A DNA stretch of 64,000 nt from Reichenbachiella sp. (GTDB lineage Bacteria > Bacteroidota > Bacteroidia > Cytophagales > Cyclobacteriaceae), in contig NZ_JAWPMM010000001.1 of assembly GCF_033344935.1 (NCBI RefSeq), forward strand, positions 62,001-126,000, read 5' to 3'. Below the pieces are notes generated by a model. It was not told the DNA's origin and did no database searches. It saw nothing but the letters and a program-made list of their open reading frames with translations. Positions 1-8,256 of this stretch are shown here, piece by piece (position 1 is the stretch's first letter; every line of letters starts with the position of its first letter). A program made the translations under genes and the position numbers.

Positions 1-45
1 TATTGTTAAGACTCGCGTTGAGGAGTTAATCTAATAAATCTACTC

Positions 46-132
46 TTGCCAGACCTGTTCTGGCATCTGCCTGACTAACCGAAACAGATTGCGGAATAAA
101 TCCGCAAAAACAAAACTCGATCAAAGCTACTG
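46..132. repeat. Direct repeat, copy 1 (3' flank of an AraC gene)
   Basis: This stretch is nearly identical to 1651-1737. Both read TTGCCAGACCTGTTC then GGCATCTGCCTGACTAACCGA and, after a GCGGA..TCCGC hairpin, CTCGATCAAAGC. The second copy abuts the stop codon of the intact AraC gene. The first copy abuts a decayed AraC C-terminus. I infer a duplication of an AraC gene with its downstream flank, after which this copy lost most of its coding part. Confidence 0.75.
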
Positions 133-210
133 CTTCATATATTGCGAAGGAGTGTAATTCGCGAATGATGTCCAACACCTCTCATATGCGTTCAAGCATG
201 GCCTACCATT
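127..210 (-). pseudogene. Remnant of an AraC-family C-terminus
   Basis: On the minus strand this frame ends with the peptide SFANYTPSQYMKQ before a TAG stop. It aligns with SLTNHTPSQYQK at the end of the intact AraC regulator at 1725-2603. Only about 28 codons remain before an in-frame stop, so it cannot make a functional protein. Together with the duplicated flank at 46-132 it looks like the tail of a second AraC paralogue, now lost. The match is short, so confidence is moderate. Confidence 0.45.
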
Positions 211-227
211 TCACCAAGGTCCACTCA

Positions 228-267
228 TTAAAGAGGCTGTCTCAAAAGTATGAGACAGCCTCTTTAA
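228..267. terminator. Bidirectional hairpin terminator
   Basis: A perfect 17-bp inverted repeat (TTAAAGAGGCTGTCTCA with its complement) encloses a 6-nt loop. A/T runs lie on both sides, so it can stop transcription from either direction. It lies directly after the stop codon of the minus-strand S37 peptidase gene. Confidence 0.8.
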
Positions 268-270
268 TTT

Positions 271-1542
271 TCATTCCAACCAAACCCTCAACGAGTCATA
301 AATCTGCTGCTGCTGAAGAGAATCCAAATCTTTGATTCTGGTGCGATGCGTACCGTCTGGTTTCACAAACTTCATCGTGCTTTTGCCTTTAGGCTCTACG
401 GCGCAACCGCCCCAAGGATCGAGACCTCCATAAATCCAGATCATCTGCTCGCCCTGATTTTCTACATAATCTTTCACGGCAGGCATGTACCGGTCATTGT
501 AAGTCAGGTCCACGCCCTTCGGTGCAAATGCACGGTGACTGTACCTGTCTTGACTCAGCCATTCGCTCAGATCTGTGGTATCCATCACGTAATACCCCAA
601 CTCTCGCATGTGCTGATAGTAAGACGGCAAACCTGATTCGTACGATTGATCAGAAAAGTTGCTCACGCCAGATACACCATTCAGATATCGGTAAGCAGAG
701 TCCAGCGAGGCTTTTTCATCTGGTATTTGGCTGCAATCGCCATTCCATTGCCAAAACGAAAACAGATACTCCAAAATGGCATATTCCAAAGCCACCTCAT
801 GGCCAATCGCGAAAGTCAACGAATCAGCTCTGGTTGTTTCAATCATGAGGTTTAGTACCTCATCTTTATTTTTCAAAAGCCTCTTTTGAAGATTTTTCAC
901 CTTCTTCCTGCAATCTGAAGACCCCACGCGATTCACCAGCTCCCAAGGACGAACGTCCGCCGTATCCAAAATAATCGGGGCCACATAGGGCACCACCACA
1001 TCGGCATCTTCAGGATATTTGGATTTATAAATCATAGCGGTTTCTCCTCCCTTGCTGATGCCGGATATCAGCCATTTTCCAGTTTTGTAAATCTTCCGAA
1101 AGGCCTGATTGATTCGGTGATAATCCTCCACAGCTTGGTCATTCGTCAGGTACTCCCACGGAATGTTATCAGGCTTAGATTCTCCATAAAATCGATATTC
1201 CACGATGATCAAATTCAATCCCAAATTTTTGCTAATCTCTCTTTCCGTCAGATAAGCATCATAGCCGCCCGTCTCCAAATGCACCGGCGCTACATAGTCC
1301 GTATGATACAAATAAATGTACTGATCAAAAGTGCCCAATTCAGGATTGTTGTGATCCAGAAATTGGAGTAATTTAACTTTATAGGCTTCCTGATAAGGCT
1401 CTCCGAAGGCAATAGCCTCTACCGTGGCTCCAGGGAATAAGTCAATGATTTGATTCTTCAAGTCGGCGTTGACTTGCTGGGTAGAGTGGCACTGAATCAT
1501 GAGTACACTGATCAGTGAAAGGATTAATATTTTTGTTTTCAT
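271..1542 (-). CDS. Secreted S37-like tripeptidyl aminopeptidase lipoprotein
   Basis: The protein has 423 residues. A lipoprotein signal ends at Cys18 (..VLMIQC), so it is probably anchored in the outer or inner membrane facing the periplasm or surface. It has an alpha/beta-hydrolase layout: the nucleophile elbow GISKGG places Ser at about residue 163, a later YGGLDPWGG supplies the likely Asp, and DGTHRTRI near the C-terminus the His. Ser-Lys-Gly-Gly after an EYRFYGES segment is typical of the S28/S37 group, and length and order fit family S37 (PS-10 type) best. Members release tripeptides from N-termini. It lies just beyond the AraC regulator of the hydroxyproline locus and could supply short peptides to it, but this is inference from position. 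S28-type activity is the main alternative. Confidence 0.75.
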   Translation of the reverse strand: MKTKILILSLISVLMIQCHSTQQVNADLKNQIIDLFPGATVEAIAFGEPYQEAYKVKLLQFLDHNNPELGTFDQYIYLYHTDYVAPVHLETGGYDAYLTEREISKNLGLNLIIVEYRFYGESKPDNIPWEYLTNDQAVEDYHRINQAFRKIYKTGKWLISGISKGGETAMIYKSKYPEDADVVVPYVAPIILDTADVRPWELVNRVGSSDCRKKVKNLQKRLLKNKDEVLNLMIETTRADSLTFAIGHEVALEYAILEYLFSFWQWNGDCSQIPDEKASLDSAYRYLNGVSGVSNFSDQSYESGLPSYYQHMRELGYYVMDTTDLSEWLSQDRYSHRAFAPKGVDLTYNDRYMPAVKDYVENQGEQMIWIYGGLDPWGGCAVEPKGKSTMKFVKPDGTHRTRIKDLDSLQQQQIYDSLRVWLE

Positions 1543-1560
1543 AGTTTAATCAATAATTAT

Positions 1561-1638
1561 TGTCATTTCGAACGGATGTGAGAAATCTCATCGGGAGATG
1601 GTAGGTACGCTAAGATTTCTCCTTACGTCGAAATGACA
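1561..1638. repeat. Intergenic palindromic repeat, TGTCATTTCGA type
   Basis: The ends TGTCATTTCGA and TCGAAATGACA are inverted copies. The interior contains GAGAAATCTC and AAGATTTCTCC arms. The same design recurs at 31378-31454 and, in a variant, at 9258-9335. It lies between genes and carries no reading frame. Confidence 0.8.
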
Positions 1639-1650
1639 AGGAAATTTCAA

Positions 1651-1737
1651 TTGCCAGACCTGTTCCGGCATCTGCCTGACTAACCGACACAGATCGCGGA
1701 ATAAATCCGCGAATAGCTGCTCGATCAAAGCAACTGT
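1651..1737. repeat. Direct repeat, copy 2 (3' flank of AraC gene)
   Basis: This is the second copy of the segment at 46-132 and includes the stop codon region of the AraC gene. The GCGGAATAAATCCGC part can form a short hairpin. The copies differ at only a handful of positions, which suggests a fairly recent duplication. Confidence 0.75.
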
Positions 1738-2603
1738 TCCTGAAAATGCACCTTCTGATACTGTGAAGGTGTGTGATTAGTCAAAGACTTAAATTTTCGA
1801 TTAAAGTTGGATAGGTTCACGAAGCCTGAGCGATAGCACACTTCGGTTACGTTGATTTCTTTGTTGAGTAAAAGTTTGCACGCATGTGCCACGCGGAGTT
1901 CATTCAAGAAACTCACATAGGTCTTTCGGGTTCTCTGTTTGAAATATCTACAAAACGCAGAAGGTGTCATATTCGCTACCTCCGCCACTTCGTCTAGGGT
2001 GATCGGACGATGGTACTCCTTCATGGTAAACTGGAAGATATCATTCAAACGCTTGCCCTCTGATTCATCCACATTCAAATTATGTGGCTCTTTAGACAAC
2101 CATTGGTGTTCGTCGGTCTGGCTCAGCAGATTGAAAATATTGAGCAAGGAAATGATCTTAGTGATCCCGTCGTGTTCTTCTATCTCCGTGATGATTTTGG
2201 ATACTCGTCTTTTGGCATCACCATTCAATCTCAGTCCACGAACGCTTTTGCGCATAAAATCGTTGACACTACGCATCTCAGGCAACTCAAAGAAATCCTT
2301 CCCAAAACTTTCTGAATCAAAGAACACACAAATGGCATGGCACATTTCGGTGCTGTCGTCTTCGTAAAAGGATGGGTCGCTCTTCAGAACATGCGGCACG
2401 TTGGCTCCAAAAATAAACACATCGCCTTCTGAAAAATTGCCAATGTAGTCGCCTTGGATCACCGTGCCATGCCCTTTCACAATCAGTGTTATTTGGGACT
2501 CAGGGTGCTGATGAAGAATATCGTAGAACTGGGGCATAATATCCACCTGTACCCTAAATGAGGAATCGTCTGTCTTCGGAATCTTAAATGGTAATACCTT
2601 CAT
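1725..2603 (-). CDS. AraC-family transcriptional regulator with cupin sensor domain
   Basis: The protein has 292 residues and two parts. Residues about 1-150 form a cupin-like ligand domain (QHPESQITLIVKGHG.., GDVFIFGANVPHVL). Residues about 190-288 form a double helix-turn-helix AraC domain (TLDEVAEVANMTPSAFCRYF, then EVCYRSGFVNLSNFNRKFK and the signature TNHTPSQY). It is a cytoplasmic DNA-binding regulator. It is divergent from the hydroxyproline catabolic genes starting at 2882, across a 278-bp AT-rich spacer with a candidate operator. I infer that it controls that operon, probably responding to hydroxyproline or an intermediate. The ligand itself cannot be read from the sequence. Confidence 0.9.
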   Translation of the reverse strand: MKVLPFKIPKTDDSSFRVQVDIMPQFYDILHQHPESQITLIVKGHGTVIQGDYIGNFSEGDVFIFGANVPHVLKSDPSFYEDDSTEMCHAICVFFDSESFGKDFFELPEMRSVNDFMRKSVRGLRLNGDAKRRVSKIITEIEEHDGITKIISLLNIFNLLSQTDEHQWLSKEPHNLNVDESEGKRLNDIFQFTMKEYHRPITLDEVAEVANMTPSAFCRYFKQRTRKTYVSFLNELRVAHACKLLLNKEINVTEVCYRSGFVNLSNFNRKFKSLTNHTPSQYQKVHFQEQLL

Positions 2604-2740
2604 AACTCATCAAATTATCATTTTCTAAATAGCTGCTTCAATGATCAAATGCACCTTATAGTACCACATTTGATTACAAAAGATATTATTTATACATTAA
2701 TATCAAAACAAACCCTTATATCATGTTAATATAGTATTAG

Positions 2741-2759
2741 TATCAATCAAATATTGATA
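2741..2759. promoter_or_regulatory. Candidate operator between araC and the hydroxyproline operon
   Basis: The 278-bp divergent spacer contains a perfect 7-bp inverted repeat, TATCAAT-CAAAT-ATTGATA. Such a site could bind the adjacent AraC protein, although AraC proteins more often use direct repeats. No convincing -33/-7 pair was found, so promoter positions stay open. Confidence 0.3.
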
Positions 2760-2881
2760 AGCCACGCATTTTCGCTTGCTCTACTTTTACAAAAATTTTA
2801 AATTGGAATAAAACAACTATTGGAATACCATATCCAGATGATTAACTCCAATTGACCTAAGAATATTTAAACAGTAAAGAC

Positions 2882-3802
2882 ATGAAAATTAATTGGCAAG
2901 GCGTATACCCCGCAATTACCACCAAATTTGATGCAAACGACAATCTTGATTTGGATGCCTTCAAAAAAAACCTTGAAGTACAACTTGAATCAGGCATACA
3001 CGGTGTCATCTTAGGCGGTACATTGGGCGAAGCCAGTACCCTCACTGAGGAAGAAAAAGACGTATTGATTAAAACTACAATCGAAGTCACCAAAGGAGAC
3101 ATTCCCGTAGTGATCAATATTGCAGAGCAAAGCACCAAAGGAGCTATAGCCGCTGCCAAAAGAGCAGAAAGCAATGGAGCCAATGGACTAATGCTTTTGC
3201 CTCCTATGAGATACAAAGCAGACGACAGAGAAACAGTGGAATACTTCAAAGCAGTAGCTGCTTCTACATCTCTACCTATTATGATCTACAACAATCCGGT
3301 GGATTATAAAATTGAGGTGACACTCGACATGTTCGAGGAGCTACTACCTTGCACCAACATCCAGGCGATCAAAGAATCAACTAGAGATGTGACCAACGTG
3401 ACTCGTTTGAAAAGCAAATTTGGCGACAGATACGCGGTACTTTGTGGCGTGGATACTTTGGCCATGGAAACATTGATCAACGGTGCCGACGGATGGGTTG
3501 GCGGATTGGTTTGTGCCTTCCCTGCAGAGACGGTAGCGATCTACGAATTGTTCAAAGCAGGCAGAATTCTAGAAGCCGCTGCGATCAATCGTTGGTTCAT
3601 TCCACTATGCGAATTGGATTTACACCCTAAATTGGTACAGTACATTAAGTTAGCAGAAGTAGCAGAAGGAATCGGTACCGAGTACGTAAGAGCTCCTCGT
3701 TTGCCAATCATCGGTAAGGAAAGGGAAGAGGTTTTAGCTATTATTGATGCAGGTATCAAGTCAAGACCGGAGTTGCCAGATTACAAGGCGCTAGCAGTAT
3801 AA
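2882..3802 (+). CDS. DHDPS-family 1-pyrroline-4-hydroxy-2-carboxylate deaminase (predicted)
   Basis: The protein has 306 residues and forms a single TIM barrel of the DapA/NanA superfamily. The Schiff-base lysine is Lys164 in AIKEST and the catalytic tyrosine is Tyr136 in IMIYNNP. The carboxylate-binding loop is GGTLGE at about 45-50. In hydroxyproline catabolism this family deaminates and dehydrates delta1-pyrroline-4-hydroxy-2-carboxylate to 2-oxoglutarate semialdehyde plus ammonia. A true dihydrodipicolinate synthase would be about 290 residues and sit with lysine genes. Here the next genes are a semialdehyde dehydrogenase, an epimerase and a D-amino acid dehydrogenase, which supports the hydroxyproline role. 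It is the first gene of the operon and lies opposite the AraC regulator. Confidence 0.85.
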   Translation: MKINWQGVYPAITTKFDANDNLDLDAFKKNLEVQLESGIHGVILGGTLGEASTLTEEEKDVLIKTTIEVTKGDIPVVINIAEQSTKGAIAAAKRAESNGANGLMLLPPMRYKADDRETVEYFKAVAASTSLPIMIYNNPVDYKIEVTLDMFEELLPCTNIQAIKESTRDVTNVTRLKSKFGDRYAVLCGVDTLAMETLINGADGWVGGLVCAFPAETVAIYELFKAGRILEAAAINRWFIPLCELDLHPKLVQYIKLAEVAEGIGTEYVRAPRLPIIGKEREEVLAIIDAGIKSRPELPDYKALAV

Positions 3803-3818
3803 AATAATTTCAATAAGA

Positions 3819-3900
3819 CCGTCATTGCGAGGAGGCACGACGAAGCAATCTCGAACCCTTAAAAATTAATGAGATTGCGTCGCCACGCTCGCAATGACGG
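3819..3900. repeat. Intergenic palindromic repeat, GTCATTGCGAG type
   Basis: The ends CCGTCATTGCGAG and CTCGCAATGACGG are perfect inverted copies. The interior has GAAGCAATCTC and GAGATTGCGTCG arms. The same family occurs at 27942-28017, partially at 7241-7288, and inside the larger palindrome at 43829-43945. It sits between two genes of one operon. Confidence 0.85.
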
Positions 3901-3915
3901 ATAAAAATTCACCCC

Positions 3916-5496
3916 ATGCACGGAAACAACAGGATAGGATTCGAATTATCAGACAAAGGAACAGCCACACTGCAATCCTTTAACCCAGCCACAGCAGAAA
4001 CACGGGCAGGTCAGTTTAAAGGTGCCACAGCACAAGATATTGAAGCGGCCATGAAGAAAGCGGAAATCGCTTTTGATGCTTATCGCCAAACCTCACCTGA
4101 ACAAAGAGCACAATTCTTAGAAGCCATTGCTGATGAAATTCTGAATCTTGGAGATGAACTCGTGCATGCCGCCATGGAAGAATCTGCGCTGCCAGAAGGG
4201 CGAATCGTAGGCGAACGTGGTCGTACCATGGGACAATTGAAATTGTTCGCTTCGCTCTTGAGAGAAGGTGCCTGGGTAGAAGCCACTATTGACACTGCTC
4301 AGCCAGATCGTGAGCCACTGCCAAAACCAGACATCAGAAAAATGCTCAGACCGATTGGGCCTGTAGTGGTCTTTACTGCAAGCAACTTTCCTTTGGCCTT
4401 TTCTACAGCTGGTGGAGATACGGCCTCGGCACTCGCTTCCGGCTGTCCAGTAGTGGTGAAAGCACACAATTCTCATTTGCAAACCAACGAACTAGTATCT
4501 GATGCCATTGCGAAGGCAGCGGAAAAAACAGGGATGCCCGATGGCGTCTATTCTTCGTTGGCAGGAGAAGGATTTGAACTGGGTACTACACTAGTAAAGC
4601 ATCCAAAAACAAAAGCTGTTGCCTTCACCGGTTCGTTAGGTGGTGGTATGGCACTATACAAAATGGCGATTGAAAGAGACGAGCCTATACCGGTCTTCGC
4701 CGAAATGGGAAGCATCAACCCTGTGATCTTCTTACCAGAAAAACTAAAAGCTGAAGCCAACGATTTAGCTAAAACTTACGCAGGGTCAATCACCTTAGGC
4801 GTAGGACAATTCTGTACTAATCCTGGATTGTTGATTGGTATCGAAGGTGCGGAGTTGGATCAATTCTGCGACACACTAGCCAATGAAATATCTGCAAGTG
4901 CTGCAGCTACCATGCTCAACGAAGGCATTGCCAAAAGCTATACCAAAAACAAAGAAACTTCATTAACCCAAAACGGAGTAAAGTTAATTAGTTCGAATAA
5001 TGGTGAGACTCCTCGTAACGGTGCTAACGCTGCCGTTGCGAGGGTTTCTGCCATTGACTTTTTAAGCAATCCTAATTTGCAGCACGAAGTATTCGGTCCT
5101 TACTCCTTAGTTGTAACGTGCCAAGACCAGTCTCAACTGGACGAAGTCATTGCTCAACTTACCGGGCAATTAACAATTACTTTTATGGGTAGTGAAAAGG
5201 ATTTCGAATCCTTTGAAAAACAAATTCAAGCTGCCGAGAAAAAGACAGGACGTTTGATTTACAACGGCGTACCAACAGGAGTGGAAGTTTGTGCTTCCAT
5301 GCAACATGGCGGACCATTCCCGGCAGCTACGGATAGTAGATTCACTTCTGTAGGCTCTGATGCGATCAAAAGATTTGCAAGACCTGTGGCATTTCAAAAT
5401 GCCCCTCAGTTTTTGTTGCCAGCAGAATTGAAAAACGAAAACCCAAACGGCATCTGGCGCAGTGTAGATGACCACTGGACAAACCAAGGCATATGA
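3916..5496 (+). CDS. 2-oxoglutarate semialdehyde dehydrogenase (aldehyde dehydrogenase family)
   Basis: The protein has 526 residues, longer than typical ALDHs (about 480-500) and matching the 2,5-dioxovalerate dehydrogenases of sugar-acid and hydroxyproline pathways. Visible catalytic residues are Asn157 (TASNFPLAF), Glu263 (FAEMGSINPV) and the nucleophile Cys300 (GVGQFCTNPG). It oxidises 2-oxoglutarate semialdehyde to 2-oxoglutarate with NAD(P)+, the last step of hydroxyproline breakdown. It follows the deaminase after a palindromic repeat. Its stop overlaps the start of the next gene by 4 bp (ATGA), so the DUF885 protein is translationally coupled to it. Confidence 0.9.
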   Translation: MHGNNRIGFELSDKGTATLQSFNPATAETRAGQFKGATAQDIEAAMKKAEIAFDAYRQTSPEQRAQFLEAIADEILNLGDELVHAAMEESALPEGRIVGERGRTMGQLKLFASLLREGAWVEATIDTAQPDREPLPKPDIRKMLRPIGPVVVFTASNFPLAFSTAGGDTASALASGCPVVVKAHNSHLQTNELVSDAIAKAAEKTGMPDGVYSSLAGEGFELGTTLVKHPKTKAVAFTGSLGGGMALYKMAIERDEPIPVFAEMGSINPVIFLPEKLKAEANDLAKTYAGSITLGVGQFCTNPGLLIGIEGAELDQFCDTLANEISASAAATMLNEGIAKSYTKNKETSLTQNGVKLISSNNGETPRNGANAAVARVSAIDFLSNPNLQHEVFGPYSLVVTCQDQSQLDEVIAQLTGQLTITFMGSEKDFESFEKQIQAAEKKTGRLIYNGVPTGVEVCASMQHGGPFPAATDSRFTSVGSDAIKRFARPVAFQNAPQFLLPAELKNENPNGIWRSVDDHWTNQGI

Positions 5497-7241
5497 AATT
5501 AGTAAATAGTTATTGGATTGGGCTTGTGCTGCTAGTGATTAGTTGCGCAGGCCCCTCTGTTTCTGAAAAAGACAAACTTTTCGATATCATCGCTTCCAAC
5601 GAAGCCTTTGAAAAAAAGGAGTTCTCAAGCTTGTCCGATAACTATAACCGTTTACCAGACATGAGTGAAGCAGCCATTAAAAAAAGGGCCGATTTTACTC
5701 GAGACATCATTTCACAACTTGAGGCTATTGATAAAAATCAATTGAGCTTTGAAGATCAAATCACTTGTGCACTTTTCAAATTTGTGCAAGAAGACAAAGT
5801 GGCTCAATATGATCTAAATGGCTATCTCAATCCGATATTAGCCGATGATGGTTTTCATATTTCCTTTGCGTTCACACCGGAGTATTTTTCATTTACCAGC
5901 AAACAAGATTATCTCAATTACATCGCTGTTCTGGAATCATTTCCTAAATATGTAGATCAGCACATTTCGCTGATGCGAAAAGGACTGGAAATCGGAATGG
6001 TTCAGCCTAAGATCATATTGGAGGGTTACGAAGTCACCTACGACAATCATATAGTGGATGATCTTGAAGAAAGTCTTTTTTACAAACCCTTCTTGAACCT
6101 TCCCAATCAATTATCTGAAGAAGAAAAAGCTGAGCTATTAGAAAAAGGACAGCAAGCGGTTCGAAATGGAGCCATGGCTGGCTATCAGCAATTCTCAGAT
6201 TTCATGACCAATGAATTTGTGCCAAACACAAGAACCAGTATAGGTGCGAGCGAACTACCCAATGGAGATGAGTTTTATCGTCAGCGAATCAAGTATTACA
6301 CCACTTTAGAGTTAAGCCCTGACTCCATTCATCAATTAGGGTTACAGGAAGTAGCAAGAATCAAGGGCGAAATGGAATCCATTATTGAAGAGGTGGCATT
6401 CGAAGGGAGCTTTGCCGAGTTCTTGGATTTTCTGAGAACTGACCCTCAATTCTATGCAGAGACACCCGACCAGTTGTTAAAGGAAGCCGCTTGGATATCT
6501 AAGTCCATGGACGGCCAATTGCCTAAACTTTTTGGGAAGCTGCCCCGACAGCCTTATACCGTCAAACCGGTACCGGATCACCTGGCACCCAAATACACAG
6601 GCGGACGATATTCGCCCGGTTCTTTAGATGCCAATCAGCCAGGCGAATATTGGGTGAATACTTACGCATTGGAAAGTAGACCGCTGTACGTGCTAGAAGC
6701 ACTTTCTTTTCATGAAGCCGTGCCCGGACATCATTTGCAGGAAGCTTTGTCCAGAGAGTTGACACACTTACCAGAATTTAGGCAGTCGCTTTATCTTTCT
6801 GTTTTTGGAGAAGGGTGGGGTCTATATTCGGAATTCTTAGGGTTAGAAGCTGGTTTCTACACAGATCCTTATAGCAATTTTGGAAGACTCACTTACGAAA
6901 TGTGGCGAGCATGTAGATTGGTGGTAGACACCGGTATTCATGCCAAAGGCTGGACCCGAGATCAGGTGATGGAATATATGGCTGCAAATACTGCGCTCTC
7001 CTTACATGAAATCAGGACAGAAACTGACCGCTATATCTCATGGCCAGCTCAAGCCCTGTCTTACAAAATAGGCGAATTGAAAATTAAAGCTTTGCGCAAA
7101 AAAGCTGAAGAGCAACTGGGTGAGAAATTTGATATCAGAGCATTTCATGACTTGATCTTATCGCAAGGCACAGTGACTTTAGAAATCATGGAAGAAATGG
7201 TGGATCAGTATATTGAAGATAAATTATCAAACAAAGATTAA
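5493..7241 (+). CDS. DUF885 family lipoprotein, predicted zinc peptidase
   Basis: The protein has 582 residues with a lipoprotein signal ending at Cys18 (LLVISCAGPS), so it is exported. The body is a helical DUF885-type domain with HEAVPGHHLQ at about 407-416. This HExxPGH motif resembles gluzincin metal sites. A later EGWGLYSEFLG segment would provide the third ligand Glu. DUF885 proteins are thought to be metallopeptidases, but substrates are poorly known. The ATGA overlap with the semialdehyde dehydrogenase gene places it inside the hydroxyproline operon. I infer that it cleaves peptides containing Pro or Hyp after import to the periplasm. The family call is firm; the substrate is not. Confidence 0.8.
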   Translation: MKLVNSYWIGLVLLVISCAGPSVSEKDKLFDIIASNEAFEKKEFSSLSDNYNRLPDMSEAAIKKRADFTRDIISQLEAIDKNQLSFEDQITCALFKFVQEDKVAQYDLNGYLNPILADDGFHISFAFTPEYFSFTSKQDYLNYIAVLESFPKYVDQHISLMRKGLEIGMVQPKIILEGYEVTYDNHIVDDLEESLFYKPFLNLPNQLSEEEKAELLEKGQQAVRNGAMAGYQQFSDFMTNEFVPNTRTSIGASELPNGDEFYRQRIKYYTTLELSPDSIHQLGLQEVARIKGEMESIIEEVAFEGSFAEFLDFLRTDPQFYAETPDQLLKEAAWISKSMDGQLPKLFGKLPRQPYTVKPVPDHLAPKYTGGRYSPGSLDANQPGEYWVNTYALESRPLYVLEALSFHEAVPGHHLQEALSRELTHLPEFRQSLYLSVFGEGWGLYSEFLGLEAGFYTDPYSNFGRLTYEMWRACRLVVDTGIHAKGWTRDQVMEYMAANTALSLHEIRTETDRYISWPAQALSYKIGELKIKALRKKAEEQLGEKFDIRAFHDLILSQGTVTLEIMEEMVDQYIEDKLSNKD

Positions 7242-7288
7242 GATTGCCGCGCTTTGCCTTTCTACAAAAGGCAAGCTCGCAATGACGT
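7241..7288. repeat. Partial palindromic repeat between operon genes
   Basis: The segment holds AGATTGCCGCGC and the end CTCGCAATGACG, the right half of the GTCATTGCGAG family. It also contains its own 8-bp hairpin, TTGCCTTT/AAAGGCAA, with a 5-nt loop. The left end is missing, so it is probably a decayed copy. Confidence 0.6.
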
Positions 7289-7296
7289 AAAATAGG

Positions 7297-8256
7297 ATGA
7301 AATACATAGAGGCAGAGGAACTAGAGCAGCTATTGAGCTACGAAGAGTTGATTCCCAAGATCAACGAAGCATTCGCTCAGAATTATAATATCCCTATGCG
7401 CCATCATCACCAATACCCCAATCCAAAAGAAGGCATGGAATCTACTTTGCTCCTCATGCCAGCATGGGACAATGGTGAAAACCTCGGAGTCAAAATCGTA
7501 AACGTATCTCCAAATAATTCCAAGCACAACCTACCATCCATACAAGGTTTGTACATCTACTTCGATCTGCAAACAGGCACGCCCAAAGCCTTGATGGATG
7601 CGAAAAAACTAACGGTTAAAAGAACAGCCGCAGCCTCCGCATTGGCTTCTCAGTATCTTTCGAGGGCAAACAGCCAAACACTTTTGGTGATTGGTACCGG
7701 TGCCTTGTCTGCTGAATTGATTCACGCACACTGTGCTGTTCGCCCAATCACGGAAGTGTTGGTTTGGGGAAGGTCGGAAGATAAAGCACAAACTGTTGTT
7801 GATTCAGTCAATATCGATGGAGTCAGTATAAAAACCATCGGTACCATCGAACAAGGGATGGCGCAAGCTGACATTATCAGCTGTGCTACGCTGAGTCCTA
7901 CGGCCTTAGTATTTGGTAAAAACCTAAAGCCAGGACAGCACCTGGACATGATCGGAGCCTACAAACCTGACATGCGCGAGATGGACGATGAGGTGTTGGC
8001 CATGGCTGACATCTATGTCGACAATCTGGAAGGCGCCACCAAAGAAACGGGAGACTTGGCCATTCCAATTGCCAATGGTACATTTAAAATTGAAGACATT
8101 AAGGCCGATCTATTTGAATTGGCCCAAGGCAAAAAAGAGGTGATACGAACGCCAGAAAACATCACCTGCTTCAAATCAGTAGGTCATGCTTTAGAAGATT
8201 TGGCTGCTGCTACCTTGGCCTTTGATAAATCTCAAAAACAACTAACGGATGTCTAG
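7297..8256 (+). CDS. Ornithine cyclodeaminase/mu-crystallin family, predicted delta1-pyrroline-2-carboxylate reductase
   Basis: The protein has 319 residues with the Rossmann nucleotide site VIGTGALSAELIHAH at about 130-145 and the family's KLTVKRTAAASALAS segment near 105-120. Members include ornithine cyclodeaminase, alanine dehydrogenase and NAD(P)H-dependent imine reductases. Next to a trans-3-hydroxyproline dehydratase (10602-11657), the expected role is reduction of delta1-pyrroline-2-carboxylate to L-proline. That step completes trans-3-hydroxy-L-proline degradation. Ornithine cyclodeaminase is less likely, as no arginine or ornithine genes are nearby. The gene overlaps the following epimerase gene by 8 bp, so the two are probably co-translated. 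Confidence 0.82.
   Translation: MKYIEAEELEQLLSYEELIPKINEAFAQNYNIPMRHHHQYPNPKEGMESTLLLMPAWDNGENLGVKIVNVSPNNSKHNLPSIQGLYIYFDLQTGTPKALMDAKKLTVKRTAAASALASQYLSRANSQTLLVIGTGALSAELIHAHCAVRPITEVLVWGRSEDKAQTVVDSVNIDGVSIKTIGTIEQGMAQADIISCATLSPTALVFGKNLKPGQHLDMIGAYKPDMREMDDEVLAMADIYVDNLEGATKETGDLAIPIANGTFKIEDIKADLFELAQGKKEVIRTPENITCFKSVGHALEDLAAATLAFDKSQKQLTDV

Noticed and set aside
2857-3249. 130-codon minus-strand frame opposite the deaminase gene
   Set aside because: It is antisense to a clear DHDPS-family gene and has Ser/Leu-rich low-quality composition typical of a shadow frame.
5493-7241. DUF885 protein as a carboxypeptidase of the M32 family
   Set aside because: M32 uses HEXXH; here the motif is HEAVPGH, fitting DUF885 instead.
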